64,000 nucleotides of DNA from the NCBI RefSeq assembly GCF_024586455.1, contig NW_026089623.1, forward strand, positions 16,744,236-16,808,235, given 5' to 3'. Positions 32,397 to 44,764 of the stretch are shown piece after piece. The position numbers were made by a program, and so were the translations under genes. The DNA comes from Bactrocera neohumeralis. Its lineage: Eukaryota > Arthropoda > Insecta > Diptera > Tephritidae. The notes beneath the pieces were generated by a model, which was not told the DNA's origin, did no database searches, and was given only the letters and a program-made list of their open reading frames with translations. How positions within the stretch are numbered: the first letter of the stretch is position 1; the number at the start of each line of letters is the position of its first letter.

Positions 32397-35300
32397 ATGA
32401 AGCCAGAGTGCAATGGATCATAACTGGCTCAGTAATCAGTTGATGAATATTATACCACGTGCATCCCAAAAGACTGTTGCCTTAACCTTGCCAGCCGACT
32501 TTTTCGTCCTTTCAGGATGTTCATAATGTGCAGTCTACTAGGCTGGCTGTCGATTGGACTCCAGTGTGAAATGATGGAGCCATGGGTCGCATATAGACCC
32601 AAAAGCTCGGTTTTATTACCAGTTCAATGTTGTTTTTGTAGGATTGTGATTCAATCCATCTAAGGAGTCGATCTTAGGAGTGTTCGAGAGTTTTGCAAAA
32701 GATTTGTGGTTTTTTGGGCATTGGCAACGGCGTGTACCGCAGCCGATGGAGCGATGAGCTGTTCGAGTTATACGACGACATTGACATTGTTCAGCGAATC
32801 AAGAGACGGCGGCTGCGCTGTCTAGGTCATATTTGTCGAATAGAAGAAAATACACTAGCTTTGAAAGATTTTAGTTAAGTTTTCTACTGATCTGGCAACA
32901 ATTGTTAGGTATTTTAAAACCACTTTTATATAAGTTAGGAAATTGTGTATGCAAATCATTCTATAATTTCAGCCTTCCAACTGAAGTGTGCAAATATGTT
33001 GATAGCTCTTAAAAAAACATAACCCTGGCCGATCCAATACCGGAATTTATCAACATAGTGAGAATTCTGAAAGATTTTACAATACTCATCACACATGGAT
33101 TGAGTTATAACGTCATAATTTTTCTTGTTTTTTTATTTTTATTTTATTACAAAATATGGTAACACTAATTTTTTGCTTGTTTACAACCATTTTCTTATTT
33201 TATGAATAAATGGATTTTAAAAAAGGTTTTATATGGAATTAAAGTTATTTTTGCACTATTTAATATAAAATAAATGATTAGAAACGAATTAGTGAAGTGT
33301 TAGTGGATATAAAAGTTAGAAATATAAGTGTAAAATGCATTATAAATCGGAGAAACACGCATTTTAAATAGTTAATTTTAAGAGCTTTAAATGCAAATAT
33401 CTCACAAACCATAAGTCAGCGGCAACTATATCCATACATATGTATATATATATTCTTGATCTAGAGGACCTCCTCTATCCGTACATACCCATTTTAACTT
33501 CGAAATCGGGGGATGCTATTCTAACTCACAGCCATAAATTGTTTCAAAGATGTTATGCAGTAATTTTGAAAATAAAAATTAAAATTGAAATTAAAACGAG
33601 ATAGTTCCTGAAATGGCAAACCTTAGTAAAAGTTAGAAAAAACTGTGTTTAATAATAGGAACCGAGGATAAAATTGCAGTGTATGATTAATACGAAGAAA
33701 AAACATTTATTTCGTAGAAATTTTCCAGTCTAAATACAGAATGTAATAATATAGATAAAAAGTATTAATAACCATGTAAAAAGGACTAAGTTCGGGTGCA
33801 ACCGAACATTTTATACTCTTGCAACTTGCAAGAATCAAAGCAGGGAAATACTTTAAGATGTAAAACGTAAACCAAACGTAAACCAGAGGAATCTAGGCAA
33901 TTTTATATAAACATATACTCTATATACACGATTTGCTAGAAAAACTTAAATATTTATACGTAGTATGTGGGAGTTGGGGTAGTATCAACCCGATTTTATC
34001 TATTACCTATTAACCTCATACTAAAAAATGTTCTATGGGTTTCATTAAAGTCCTCACACACGTCAACCCCGATATTCGTTACAGGAGGCTTAGTCAAGTT
34101 TTAGCCCAATTGTAAAAATTTTTTGACATAAGGTGGCCTACTTTAACGGAATTATTAGTGCAAAATTTTATTCTATAATATTGATAACTTCTTGATCCAG
34201 TCCGATTTCGCCCATTTTCACACTATGACACAGGAATATGAAAAGAATGCCATGCCCTAAGTTTAGTGGAAACCGGTCGATCGGATCGCGAGATATGTGA
34301 CTTCCGCTAAAGTCGCCCAATTTTTGCATGGGCTCTTTCATGCCACCTCGAAGGTTAATTTAATATATCTGGTGTATTTAGTTATTAATTTATTGCGCTT
34401 TTGGTAGTTTGTAACAGTACTGTTATATCTTTTGATCTCTTTCTTCTTCACACTGACCGTAGGAGGTTTTATAATTTTTTCGTTGGGCAAATTTGGTTGT
34501 TCTAACTTTAGTGGTTTAAGAGATATATACATTAAACTTATAAGAGGGCGGGAAACGCCCACTTTTTCAAAATTTTCAGCCCACAGGTGCCCCTTACCGC
34601 TGCGATCCCCTATTCTAAATAATTTTTTTTATATCTTAATTTGGTGTTTGGTTATGGCACCTTACAAGTTCTCGATTAAAGGCGTTTTGTAGGCGTGGCA
34701 GTGATTCGAACACACATGCCAAGTTTTATCATGACATGTAATTTTTACTCAAGTTACAGCTTGCACGGACATAAGCTCGTCGTCATCCTGATCTATTACA
34801 TATATAACCTAATATCTATCTTGATTAGTTTTAGGCTATATATAACCTTTAGGTGAACAAAACTTTTAAAACCTGTAGCAACATGTTGCAAGAGTATAAA
34901 AACAGTAGTCCTTTATCAATTTTGCTCCATATCTCGCCATTTATATAGTACGCGAGTTCGCAGATGAACTCTCATAATTTCACATAATATCCTGTCTAAA
35001 AATCACAGTCTTCCACAAACATACGCATCATTATCAAATGTGATAACATTTCTCAAAACTGAAAAAAAAGATTACAACAAATCAACCAAATACATTGTGG
35101 TAAGCACGAATGCTAGAGCAAAATAGAATCGACGATAAATTACAAGCATTAACTAGAAAACGATATTCGTAGTTGCCAGAATATTCGAGTGGCGAAATTC
35201 TGTGAACGAGCTAATATATAAAGGCTGCCGGATTATGTACCATACACAGTTCTAATTAGAGTGTTGTGAATAACGAGTAATCAACTTAAGTAGTTTGAAT

Positions 35301-37009
35301 AAGAAATAAAGATAATAGCAGAAACAGCGAATTCCGCTCCGCCCTTCCTTTGTTACCGCGCGTAGTGAAGTTTCTCAAAAGTTGAGCCCTTAGGGGTAAC
35401 GTAAAAATCAGCCATTATCTTTTGTTTTTATTTGAACAATGTTGCCATTAGTTTTGTACACATCTAAGTTTTCAATTATAATTTTTCGTAATATAAAATG
35501 TCAAAACTGAAATGAAACTATAAAAAATAGTTCATATATTTATAAATAATAGCGTTCGACTCTAATTTTGAGTTAATTTAAGAAAATTTCAAACATATTG
35601 AAGACAATTTTTATAGGGAAAAATCCAAATCGTGGGAAATTCTACGGTATTGTACGGTAAAGCAGGCGGTAGAAGTGGTGTTGGCTAATCATTTACATTG
35701 CGCTCTCATATGATAGGTTGTATCAGTTGATTCGGGCTGCGGGTTTGCGTTGTTCGCTGTTTCTACTATAAGTGTCCCATTAAACGGGACTTCTATTTAA
35801 CAATCCAGTGATCGAACTCAAGAATGAGTTACAAGGCAAACGATCAATCGAGAAATGCGGGTCAGAAGTAAGATTTTTTAGTCAATTAATCTCCCAGGGA
35901 GATAATTATTCGAAAATGGCAAAGTGTAACGACCTGAAGATTCCACAACTCAAAAAGAAGTTGAAACAACGCGGTGGCATTAAAAGTATCTGCAGCGTAA
36001 ATATTACAAACCATTCCAAACAGCGAATTAAGTAGTAGCGAATAGTTAATGGGTGCCTTGGAAACATAGTATTGTAGTTGATAACGAGTCTCTACAGGAG
36101 TTTTCTACAGATATTGACATATTAGCTCACTTAGATTATGCACATACATCCGTGGAGTTCATCGTGAACACGAAAATTCAGACCATCGTTAATGAAATAC
36201 GAGATACACATACATATTACATGCTTCGCTGCGTTAGTCCAGAATTGACGTTTGCGGAAGCCGTTTGCATGCTCTGGCACAGGATTATTTAGCAATGGAA
36301 CATTTAAAACACTTCAAGTAGAAATTGAAGATCACACCTGAGTGAACCAATTACTTGAAAAAGTTGAAGAAAAGTTGCAGAAAAAACTGGAAAAATATAC
36401 AGCGTATCCAACCAATCGCTAAACTAAAGCGAGTACACTGAAAAGGGCACCGGCTGGTTCCCGCAAGCTAATGCCCTGTAATCTCCATTTCACAAACAAA
36501 CAGGAATACGAGTAATGTTACCGTTATGAGATGAAACATTCGATTTGATCTTCTTAATAAAAAAGCAACACCAACAGCTGAGTTAAAGTTGCGTACTGAA
36601 ACTGTAAGATACCCAAGTTCTCGGAGAAGTAATGTGCGAGATCGTAATTGGAAAAACAGCGATGATGAGCTATAGTCAAATCAAGGAATAAAAATTGAAA
36701 TGGAGAACATGATTCTGACTTATACAAATATAGAAGGATCGCTCATGATCGGATATTATAATAAATACAAAAAATTGGCGGGCGATGATAACAGAGAGTC
36801 AGCAAATTCCACCTAAATCAGAAGCAGTTTGGGCAGAAACAGATATAGACTAGGGGACAAACAAGTTGTGGGTTATTGAAGCCACAGAATAATCTACACC
36901 CAACCTAATTATAGGCAAAACCTGGCTAGGCTTCTTAGTGAGTTCAAGTCACCAATCTAACTTTAGAGAGGAGCTATAGACAGTATCAAGAGTTTGAGGC
37001 CACGATAAA
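32397..37009. repeat. Tandem unit 3 (full, joined to gypsy pol)
   Basis: The unit has the same order as unit 1: mariner piece, LINE piece (32670-32878), DINE/HINE-like element (33781-34900), TATATAAAGG at 35215 and gag frames at 35808-36035 and 36053-36292. An extra T in CTCACTTAGATT keeps the second gag frame open where units 1 and 2 stop. It is the only unit continuing into pol and so is probably the original position of the gypsy 5' part. Confidence 0.85.
36053..36292 (+). pseudogene. gypsy gag fragment (unit 3)
   Basis: The frame gives STDIDILAHLDYAHTSVEFI, VNTKIQTIVNEIRDTH and VSPELTFAEAVCMLWHRII. The equivalent frames in units 1 and 2 are interrupted by a missing T. It lacks a recognisable zinc knuckle. 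Assignment as gag rests on position and synteny. Confidence 0.45.
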
Positions 37010-37166
37010 TTGCGAAATACATATTGAGGATAAACAATATATCGACCGAAATCAACGCATGGACCAAGGAACTAGAGGCAAACCATAAAAATAAGGTTAA
37101 ACAACTCCTTCGTAGATACTCAATCAATTTTAGTAAAGACAATTAGAAACAGGTAGAAACAAAGTC

Positions 37167-38046
37167 GTGAAACGTTCTATAATCACAGGTGATGCAAGAC
37201 CAATCCGCCAGGCTTCTCGAAGCGTTCAGTTAGCAAAACGTGAAGTTTTAAGTCTGATCATACGTGAAATGAGTAAAAGTGGCATAATTGAGCCATTAGC
37301 GAATCCATGGAGTTCACCTGTGGTACTTGTGAAGAAGAAAGAGGGCACTGGACTGTAGGGGGTTGAATGATCTAACGAAGATAGACAGTTATCCACTACC
37401 TAGAATCTATGACACGTTGGACTCGTTATCAGGAACAAAATGGTTGTCAACACTTGATTTGAAAAGTGGTTATTGGCAAGTAGAGATAAACGAAGGAGAC
37501 AAGGAACGGCAATTTACCGTAATTCCCTTTGGATTATGTAACGATCCTGCTACCTTTGAGAAACTTATGGTTCACGTATTTAAAGGAATGCACTAGAAGA
37601 CCTGTTTGATATACCTTGACGATATCATCATGTTCGGTAAATATTTCGATGAACATCTTAACAACATGGAAAAGGTTTTTCAAGTAATAGCTGGCGTAAA
37701 GCTAAGACGGGGAAGTTATCCCTTTTAAGCTACTTAGGACACAAAGTGACAACAGAGGGCCTGTTAGCAGACACGAACTAAGAATTACCTTTTACTTTGA
37801 ATTGGGTATACAGTAGGAGGCCTTCCTTCACAAGTCATTGACAGATAGCAAGTCAGAGAAAAATTATTGTGTAACTCGGAAGGATCAGCATTTTCATTAG
37901 TACTTTTATGACCAGCGTTCATGAACCCAGAAGGAAAGCTGACACGATGGATTGGGAGACTCCAAAGTTACGATATCTCTATAGAACATCTCAAAGGTAG
38001 TAGTCATGGAAATGTGGATGCGATGTCCTGCTGCCCCTGTAGTTTG
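37167..38046 (+). pseudogene. gypsy reverse transcriptase and RNase H tail
   Basis: Frame one has VVKRSIITGDARPIRQASR, MSKSGIIEPLANPWSSPVVL and VKKKEGTGL. Frame two (37363-37596) has SYPLPRIYDTLDSLSGTKWL, STLDLKSGYWQVEINEGD and VIPFGLCNDPATFEKLM. After a stop, CLIYLDDIIMFGKYFDEHLN carries the intact YLDD active site. Near 37920, PEGKLTRWIGRLQSYDISIE and HLKGSSHGNVDAM are the RNase H C-terminus; the usual ADALSR reads VDAMSC. Confidence 0.85.
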
Positions 38047-38239
38047 GAATAACTGCATAAAGCCCAGTTGCAAAGCCATATTGAGCACAATGAGTTTGAA
38101 GTTGATGTTTGAATGCTTGTATTGTGCAATGGACAAAACTCCCGATATCTTATAAGTGTTCCGAGAATAAGAATTCTGGGTTGGTTGTGGCAATCAGTTA
38201 AGGAATGGATTTTAAATTGGGCTGAGTGTATATGCTTAA

Positions 38240-39229
38240 CACGTTCGCGGACGTGAATGCTATAGCATTCATTTTCATACTGATGCAAAATGGCGTGAAT
38301 GCCAAAGCATTCAAATTTTAAAGCCAATTTTTATTCATTTAATTTTATACAATCTTAAGTTTTTGTAATTAATACACATTTCAAAATAATGACCAATTGG
38401 TTCATTAGATACTTTCATATTATTTTATCTTTTCTCCGTGTATTTACAAATTTCTTTAAGCCGGCTACATTGAGTAAACTAGAAGCGTAATACATGACGT
38501 GAATGCTATAACATCTATATTTCATAGAATTCTCAGAGAGACCTGACTCTCTCATTGTACTTTTTTTTTTTGTGAAAATTCCCGTTACTTTCAACAATGT
38601 GCATTATAAGTGATTAGACATTTCATTATCTGCTTCAGTTAGACCTTTAAATTACAAACGTGGAACATATTTTCTGAAGTGCAAATATTGTTACAGGCAA
38701 AAAATAATTAAATTCACATCATACCGATGTCAGAACTGTGTGAATAAACCTCCACTGTGTCCTGGAGAGTGCTTCCGACAATGGCACTTACCTCCTGAAG
38801 ATCACAATACCTCCAATTCGGATATGGAATCCTAAAAACATTCAATCATAATAATGGACAGAAATATTTAGTTTTGTTTTCATATATACATACTATGAAA
38901 TTATGGATTTAATTTATTCATTTTTATATTTGTAGACAAATAAAGATCTATTGTTAAATAAAAAGTGTAATGAAACTATAATAAACCTGTTTTTCTCATG
39001 TATTATATGGATGAATGCTATAGCATTCACGTCATTCTGGTTGAAAAATATTATCTATATCGTCGTGGATGCTATAGCATTCATTGTATATAACGGTTAA
39101 ATTACGATGTTCTGACTACTCTTATAATATATATATGTCTAATTAGATTTCGGATATTAGAACTAGCTTCAAAAATAATTGCCTGTATATTTTTGCAGCT
39201 CCCTAAAATTTTTTGCGTCCGCGAACCTG
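38240..39229 (+). mobile_element. piggyBac-like element, internally deleted, flanked by TTAA
   Basis: CACGTTCGCGGACG (38240-38253) is inverted, with one mismatch, as CGTCCGCGAACCTG (39216-39229). TTAA lies at both sides (38236-38239, 39230-39233), the exact signature of piggyBac insertion. Removing the element rejoins gypsy sequence (TATGC-TTAA-GGGCC). Inside, the plus strand at about 38676-38833 encodes the C-terminal cysteine-rich domain. The palindrome GAATGCTATAGCATTC occurs at 38255 and 39013, with variants at 38297, 38501 and 39067. At 990 bp it is far too short to encode the full transposase. Confidence 0.85.
38676..38836 (+). pseudogene. piggyBac transposase C-terminal cysteine-rich domain
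   Basis: The frame reads KCKYCYRQKIIKFTSYRCQN, CVNKPPLCPGECFRQWHLPP and ends NSDMES before a stop. The spacing C-x2-C ... C-x2-C ... C-x3-C-x3-WH matches the zinc-binding tail of piggyBac transposases, which contacts the inner terminal repeats. The catalytic domain is absent. The frame is open and its stop is intact, so only the middle of the element was lost. Confidence 0.8.
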
Positions 39230-39352
39230 TTAAGGGCCGAGGTTAGGGGTCATGCTCAGATGTAGCAGTACAAATTGGGTGCGCCGCTTGAGTGAATCTC
39301 CATGGATGCACCTGGTCCATTTCCTACCAGTAAATTACGAAACATGACCTGA

Positions 39353-39765
39353 TCTCTCCAACGGAGTGGAGGTCTTCTTCTTCCTCTGCTTACACGAGGG
39401 GTAATGAACCGAAACCTTTAAAGCTGGAGTGTTCTCTTCTATCCGAACGACAAGACATAACCAGCGCAGACACTATCTCTTGATTTCGTTAACTATATCA
39501 ATGTCACCATATATCTCGTACGGTTCCATCCATTGCGATACTCGCCGTAGCCAATGCGCAAAGGACTAGAAATCTTCCGGAAAACCTTTCACTCTTAAGG
39601 CTGGCTCATCAGATGATGTCATTCTACATGCTTCCGCACCATATAGTAGGATGGGAATAATTAGTGACTTGTAGCTTATATGCCAAAGTATCACTTGTTG
39701 GCAATAGTAATTCTGCGTTGGTATTCAGGGCTGATCTTTTTGTTGGAGCTGATATTGGTTATTTC
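39353..39765 (-). pseudogene. RTE-like LINE C-terminal fragment (copy 2a)
   Basis: Minus-strand frames include VVRIEENTPALKV and part of the C-terminal domain, more diverged from copies 1 and 3 than copy 2b is. It lacks the LINE 3' end. The RIEENT spelling matches the small LINE fragments in the tandem array, suggesting an older subfamily. Confidence 0.7.
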
Positions 39766-42135
39766 TCTTCTTCTTCTTCTTATTTACTGGCGTCGATACC
39801 GCTTACGCGATTATAGCAGAGTTAACAGCAGCGCGCCAGTCGTTTCTTCTTTTCGCTAAGTGGCGCCAATTGGATATTCCAAGCGAAGCCAGGTCCTTCT
39901 CCACTTGGCCCTTCCGACGGAGTGGAGGTCTTCCTTTTTCTCTGCTTCCCCCGGCGGATACCGCGTCGAATACTTTCAGAGCTGGAGTGTTTTCGTCCAT
40001 GCGGACAACATGACCTAGCCAACGTAGCCGCTGGCTTTAATTCGCTGAACTATGTCAATGTCATCCTATATTTCGTACAGCTCATCGTTCCATTGAATGC
40101 GATTTTCGCCGTGGCCAATTCGCAAAGCAATTTCTCTCGAAAACTCGCAACGTCGACTCCACCCAAAGAAAGCACCTGTTGTCAAAGAAGCACCTGTTGG
40201 CAAGAGTAATCCTGCGTTGGATTTCCAGGCTGACATTGTTGGTGGTGCTTATACTGGTTCCTAAATAGACGAAATTATCGACTAGAATTTGTTTAATGAC
40301 AGGAGATATTTCGTCTTGCCTTCGTTCACTGCCAGACCCATTTGCTTTGCTTCCTTGTCCAGTCTGGAGAAAGCATAACTAACGGCGCGGGTGTTAAGGC
40401 CGATGATAACAATATCATCGGCATACGCCAGAAGCTGGACACTCTTATAAAAGATTGTACCTGTTCGGTTAAGTTCCGCAGCTCGTATTATTTTCTCCAG
40501 CAGCAGATTGAAGAAGTCGCACGATAGGGAGTCGCCTTGTCTGAAACCTCGTTTGATATCGAACGGCTCGGAGAGGTCCTTTCCGATCCTGACGGAGCCT
40601 TTAGTTTTGCGGCGATACCAAGTTTAGACATCGCGGTATAAAGGCAGCTCCTTTTCGTGCTGTCGAAAGCAGCTTTGAAATCGACGAAGAGGTGGTGTGC
40701 GTCGATTCTCCTTTCAAGGGTCTTTTCCAAAATTTGGCGCGTGAACATCTGGCCGCACTGACAAGGTTCAACCAGTTGGCGTTGTACTTTCCCCGCCATT
40801 CATCAGGCTGGAGAAGTGTTCCCTCCAAATTTTAGTATGCTCTGGGCATTAGTTACTAGATCACCTCTGGTGGTTCTACACGGGTATACTCCGTTCTTGG
40901 AACCTTCTGCTAGTCGCCGCATTTATTCGTAGAATTTTCAAGACGGGCTCCTGTCAGCCAGCTTGTTAAGCTCTTCATACTCACCTATTTCGGCCTCTCT
41001 CTTTTTCTTTGTGCAAATGTGTGTCGCTTCCTTTTTCAACTCTCGGTATCTATCCCATCCCGCACTTTGTGAGATCGTACGAGCTGTTCTTTTGCATTTT
41101 CCGAAAACCAATGGTTTCGGTAGCAGCTGTACGTAAGGAGTTTGAAATTCCGTCCCACAGTTCCCTTATACCGAGTTGTTGACGAGTGCTCTCAGAGAGC
41201 AGAAGAGCAAGCCGAGTAGAAAACCGTTCTGCTGTCTGTTGTGATTGCAGCTTCTCGACGTCGAACCTTCCTTGTGTTTGTTGACGTGTGCTTTTTTTGG
41301 GCACAGAGGCGGGTGCGAATCTTGGCTGCAAGAAGATAGTGGTCCGAGTCGATGTTAGGACCTCGGAGCGTACACACGTCTAGAATACTGGTGACGTGTC
41401 TTGCCTCTATCACAACATGATGGATTTGGTTGATGGCTTTTCGATCCGGAGACAGCCAGGTAGCTTGATGTATTTTCTTGGGCTGGAATCTAGTACCACA
41501 GATAACCATATTTTGGACCCCGGCGAAGGCGATCAGCCTCAACTCATTTGGGGATGTTTCATCGTAGAATCTGAATTCACCAACCGTTGTGCCACAGATA
41601 ACTTCTTTGCCCACCCTGACGTTAAAGTCGCCAAGCACGTTTGTGACATCGTAGTGGGTGCAGCTGTCATAGATGCGTTCCAAGCGCTCATAGAAGGCAT
41701 CTCCACGAATCCTACACATAATTAGCGCTTCTTTGTATGGCCACTGTTTGAAATTATTTTATTATTCGAAATACCACAAGGACCTACTCGCCTCAGTCCT
41801 TGTCCCGCCCATGGCATTTCTTGCATGGCGGTGACGTCAGCCTTCACTCTAACGAGGGCATCAACCAGCTGGGCAGCGGCACCTTCCCAATTAAGCAACC
41901 GGACAATCCAGATGAATGCGTTCAAATCGTAATCTTTACTTCGTTTGCCATGGTCGTCATCAAAAAGGGGTGTCTCATCCGAGGCTGTTTTTAACTGTTC
42001 ATTGGGGGCGTTTTTTACATGGCGGGTCTCAAACCGAGCTCGCCTTCAAACGGATGTTCTTAGGCTACCCAGAGGATACTTGTTCAAAAACCAGAAATTG
42101 TGAGCTGCTTGAGCCACATATAAAAGTCCGAAAAA
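39766..42135 (-). mobile_element. RTE-like LINE copy 2b, deleted
   Basis: The 3' end has the (AAG)n tail at 39766-39782. The C-terminus (MDENTPALKVFDAVSAGGSR), RT pieces (40488-40799: HLFVDFKAAFDSTKR), linker and endonuclease (41192-41719: VLGDFNVRVGKE, GPNIDSDHYLLAA) follow in reverse. Deletions remove most of the RT thumb and palm, and much of the linker. The endonuclease N-terminus (RLLNWEGAAAQLVDALV) ends near 41925 and a 5' UTR remnant reaches about 42135. No target duplication was found. Confidence 0.8.
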
Positions 42136-43562
42136 AATTTATGAAAGTATAGTGGTAAGCTTTGCGTGGCCACGAGTGTAGAAGTTAACAATATAGAGGT
42201 GTTAAGAATGGATATCTGACGGGAAACCTAGAACTTTTGAAATCCCATTGAACTAGGACAACAATTCCTTTATAGCAACATGTCCCCTCTGATTGGTGGA
42301 AACAATCGTATTGCGGCGGCATGGTTCTTTTACTATGTGGTCTTTCGTGATTATGAAAACACCTCCCTGCTTAAGCATCAGTGTTTCATCGCAAAATTTG
42401 ATTTACTGAAATCTGTTTATAATCTATTATTGAGGGAATAAAAATACATTTTCTGTTCAGGTATGACATAAAATGTTAGTGATAGTATTAATGCAATAAA
42501 ATTTGTTCGAAACCTGAGCTAATTGAAACAATATTGTTTATTGTTATAAGTTCAATATTATTAAAAGGGCTTAAATGATTTGATGTATATAGTCTAGATT
42601 TAATTTAATTTCGTTTCCTATTTTATTATTCGAAAGGACTTGATAAGAATATATTTGCCAGTTTGTGTAACCAACATTTTGCAAGATATTTACATTTATA
42701 AGAACTTACCAGTTTAGCTCAAGAGATGTATTATTATAGGAATTTTTTTCAATAACTATAAAGAACATGGTCCTTTTAGAATTAATTCAATTATGAATTT
42801 ATTTTTGTGTTAGTAGTTACCTCAATGGGTTTTATAAAATTTGTTTTTCCCTTCTTTAATTAGGTTCTTCTACTGCCTAGTTCCAATGATATCATATTTA
42901 CCATGTTGAGATATGGAATGGTTGTTTCTAAGGCTTGTTTAAAAAATTTGTTAATCAGAGGAAAACATGAACAATTCCTTAAACTGCTAACTGAGGAGCT
43001 CTTACTATTTCTCAACTTCTTCTTCATCACACTTCGGAACGTTACATCAATTAAATGCAATTCTTACACGGCTGGTGTCATTTCTCGACGTGTTCCAGCC
43101 TTATTGTTATTTAATTTTATTTATTTTTCATTTTATTTATTGTGGTTTTTAATATTAATATTAGTTTAATACATATATAGTACATTACGTATTTTTTGCA
43201 AAGTAGGGTTGTACTATAATACATAAATTTTCCAAATCCGTTAGTCAACGCCTTTTTTATGGTTGTATGTTTCGTTCGCTTTCTGTAATAATTTTTTTAC
43301 TCCCGCAACATATTACCACAGAGTGTAATAACTTTGTTCACCTAACCGCATTTTACTGAAAATTATAATTACAGTTGACCTTTCCTAACTCGAATCACCA
43401 TAATCCACAAAAAAACTTCCGAGTCATGGCAAGAACTTTGTACGCAATTTAACTTATATTGCTAATTCAAGAGTTCAAGTTATAGAAGTTTAATTTATGG
43501 AAGTTTAACTTTATTATATTTTTTGGGGATTGTGAATATATGCATATGTTTAGAAATATATG
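42136..43562. other. AT-rich stretch without a recognised gene
   Basis: I see no known motif. The open frame at 42903-43169 is hydrophobic at its end but matches nothing I know. Confidence 0.4.
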
Positions 43563-43728
43563 CAGTGAAATCTCCCATAAACACTAACGAACTAGCCTTT
43601 CTGACCAATTATAAGAGTTGTCCGCTTGATAGATTGTACTTAATAAACATGAACAAATTGTGGGACCGGTCAATATGTTAAGGGATATGTCCGCCTAATA
43701 GAGCGTCCATTTAATACAGCTTTCACTG
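43563..43728. mobile_element. pogo/Tigger-type MITE (166 bp)
   Basis: The left end CAGTGAAATCTCCCATAAAC and the right end, inverted, CAGTGAAAGCTGTATTAAA share CAGTGAAA(T/G)CT. The interior (TTGTCCGCTTGATAGATTG, GTCCGCCTAATAGAGCGTCC) resembles Tigger-type subterminal sequence. TA follows the right end; the left flank is TG, one change from TA. Confidence 0.65.
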
Positions 43729-44764
43729 TAATTTTTATTTACGAATTGTTTTGACTATCCTATCTTTTGAGTTGCCTCAAACTGGAAACAGTGTTCTAAA
43801 TTTTACTAAAATCGGTTCAGTTGTTTAGAGATGCCCACTTATTCCAGGGTGAGAGCGCCTCAAAAAAAGCGTTTTTCATGTCATTTTCCATTGTTGCAGA
43901 TCGGGCAAAATAATGATTTCTGGTGCATTCAAATTACAACACCCAACATTTATTACAATTAAAAATTATTTTATATTGGACTTCTAATATCCCGCGAAAC
44001 TTTTTTTATGATTTAATGGTACATTAAAATAACTGATTTTTGAATTTTTAATATTTTATAAGGTGAATTAAGCCTGCTCGTACTCAATTAATAAATGCTT
44101 TTAATCATTACATACATATATTTTCTTCAATTACTAGTACCAACTCACATGTGTGGGTTTTTTTGCTTTTTAACCTTAATGTGATGGTAAAAAGTAGTCT
44201 AAAATACTTAGAGAAATGCACTATAGGTCAAATGAATGGTTTTTGAGGCAAAAAATTTATTTTTAAAGTGTACTATTTCAAAAAAAGGATAATGGCATTT
44301 TCTAATAAACATTTTGAAATACCCAAAAATACAAAAATTAGAGTCAGGTGGCAACCCATGCTTGAAGCCAAGCTGTCAAAGTTGTAGTTTTTTTTTGGTT
44401 TGTTTTGTTTTCTGACATTCCCCTTTATAGTGCCTAACATTTAATCCATTGTTTAACAAAATATTATAATTGTATACAATTTTTATAAAATGGAAAATAT
44501 TAATTCAGATATGTAAAAAAATGTCATTAATAAGTTTCATAAAAATGTTGTTGTTGTAAATTTTTTGTTGCATCAAAGTGTGTCGTATTTACTGTGGAGT
44601 TTTGGTTATTGACCTCGTGTTTCTTGGAGTAGTACTTTGGGTTTATTGGGACGTATTTGTTGAACAATATATATTGCGTTTGCGATTGCGTAAAAATAAA
44701 AAATACGAATATAGTTAAATTTTGATTATATAATAACCGAAATGCTACGATTGTTGTCAACTGG
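43729..44764. other. AT-rich stretch without a gene
   Basis: No coding motif seen. The minus-strand frame at 44527-44772 is low-complexity. Confidence 0.4.

Larger units (their letters stand above)
25626..37009. repeat. Three-unit tandem array of a composite transposon block
   Basis: The block starting ATGAAGCCAGAGTGC begins at 25626, 30243 and 32397. Units 1 and 3 are 4617 and 4613 bp; unit 2 is 2154 bp because it lacks the part equivalent to about 26343-28802. Each unit ends GAGGCCACGATAAA. The first two are followed by a new unit start; the third runs on into gypsy pol (TTGCGAAATAC). Units differ by few substitutions and small indels. Units 2 and 3 share features that unit 1 lacks, for example the short ATTACAAACCATTCC and the longer AATACAAAAAATTGGC. 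The unit holds a mariner piece, a LINE piece, a DINE/HINE-like element and the gypsy 5' part. Confidence 0.9.
37010..39350 (+). mobile_element. gypsy LTR retrotransposon, pol region, decayed
   Basis: The RT (37167-37720), an RNase H tail (about 37915-38046) and an integrase piece (about 39264-39345) are in order, interrupted by the piggyBac-like element at 38240-39229. After 39350 the sequence switches to RTE-like LINE DNA. Internal deletions have removed the Y-R-K-L motif between 37350 and 37365, most of the RT thumb and most of the integrase. Confidence 0.85.

Noticed and set aside
42903..43169. 88-codon frame with a hydrophobic C-terminus
   Set aside because: AT-rich composition makes hydrophobic runs common. 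There is no family motif, and the surroundings are non-coding.
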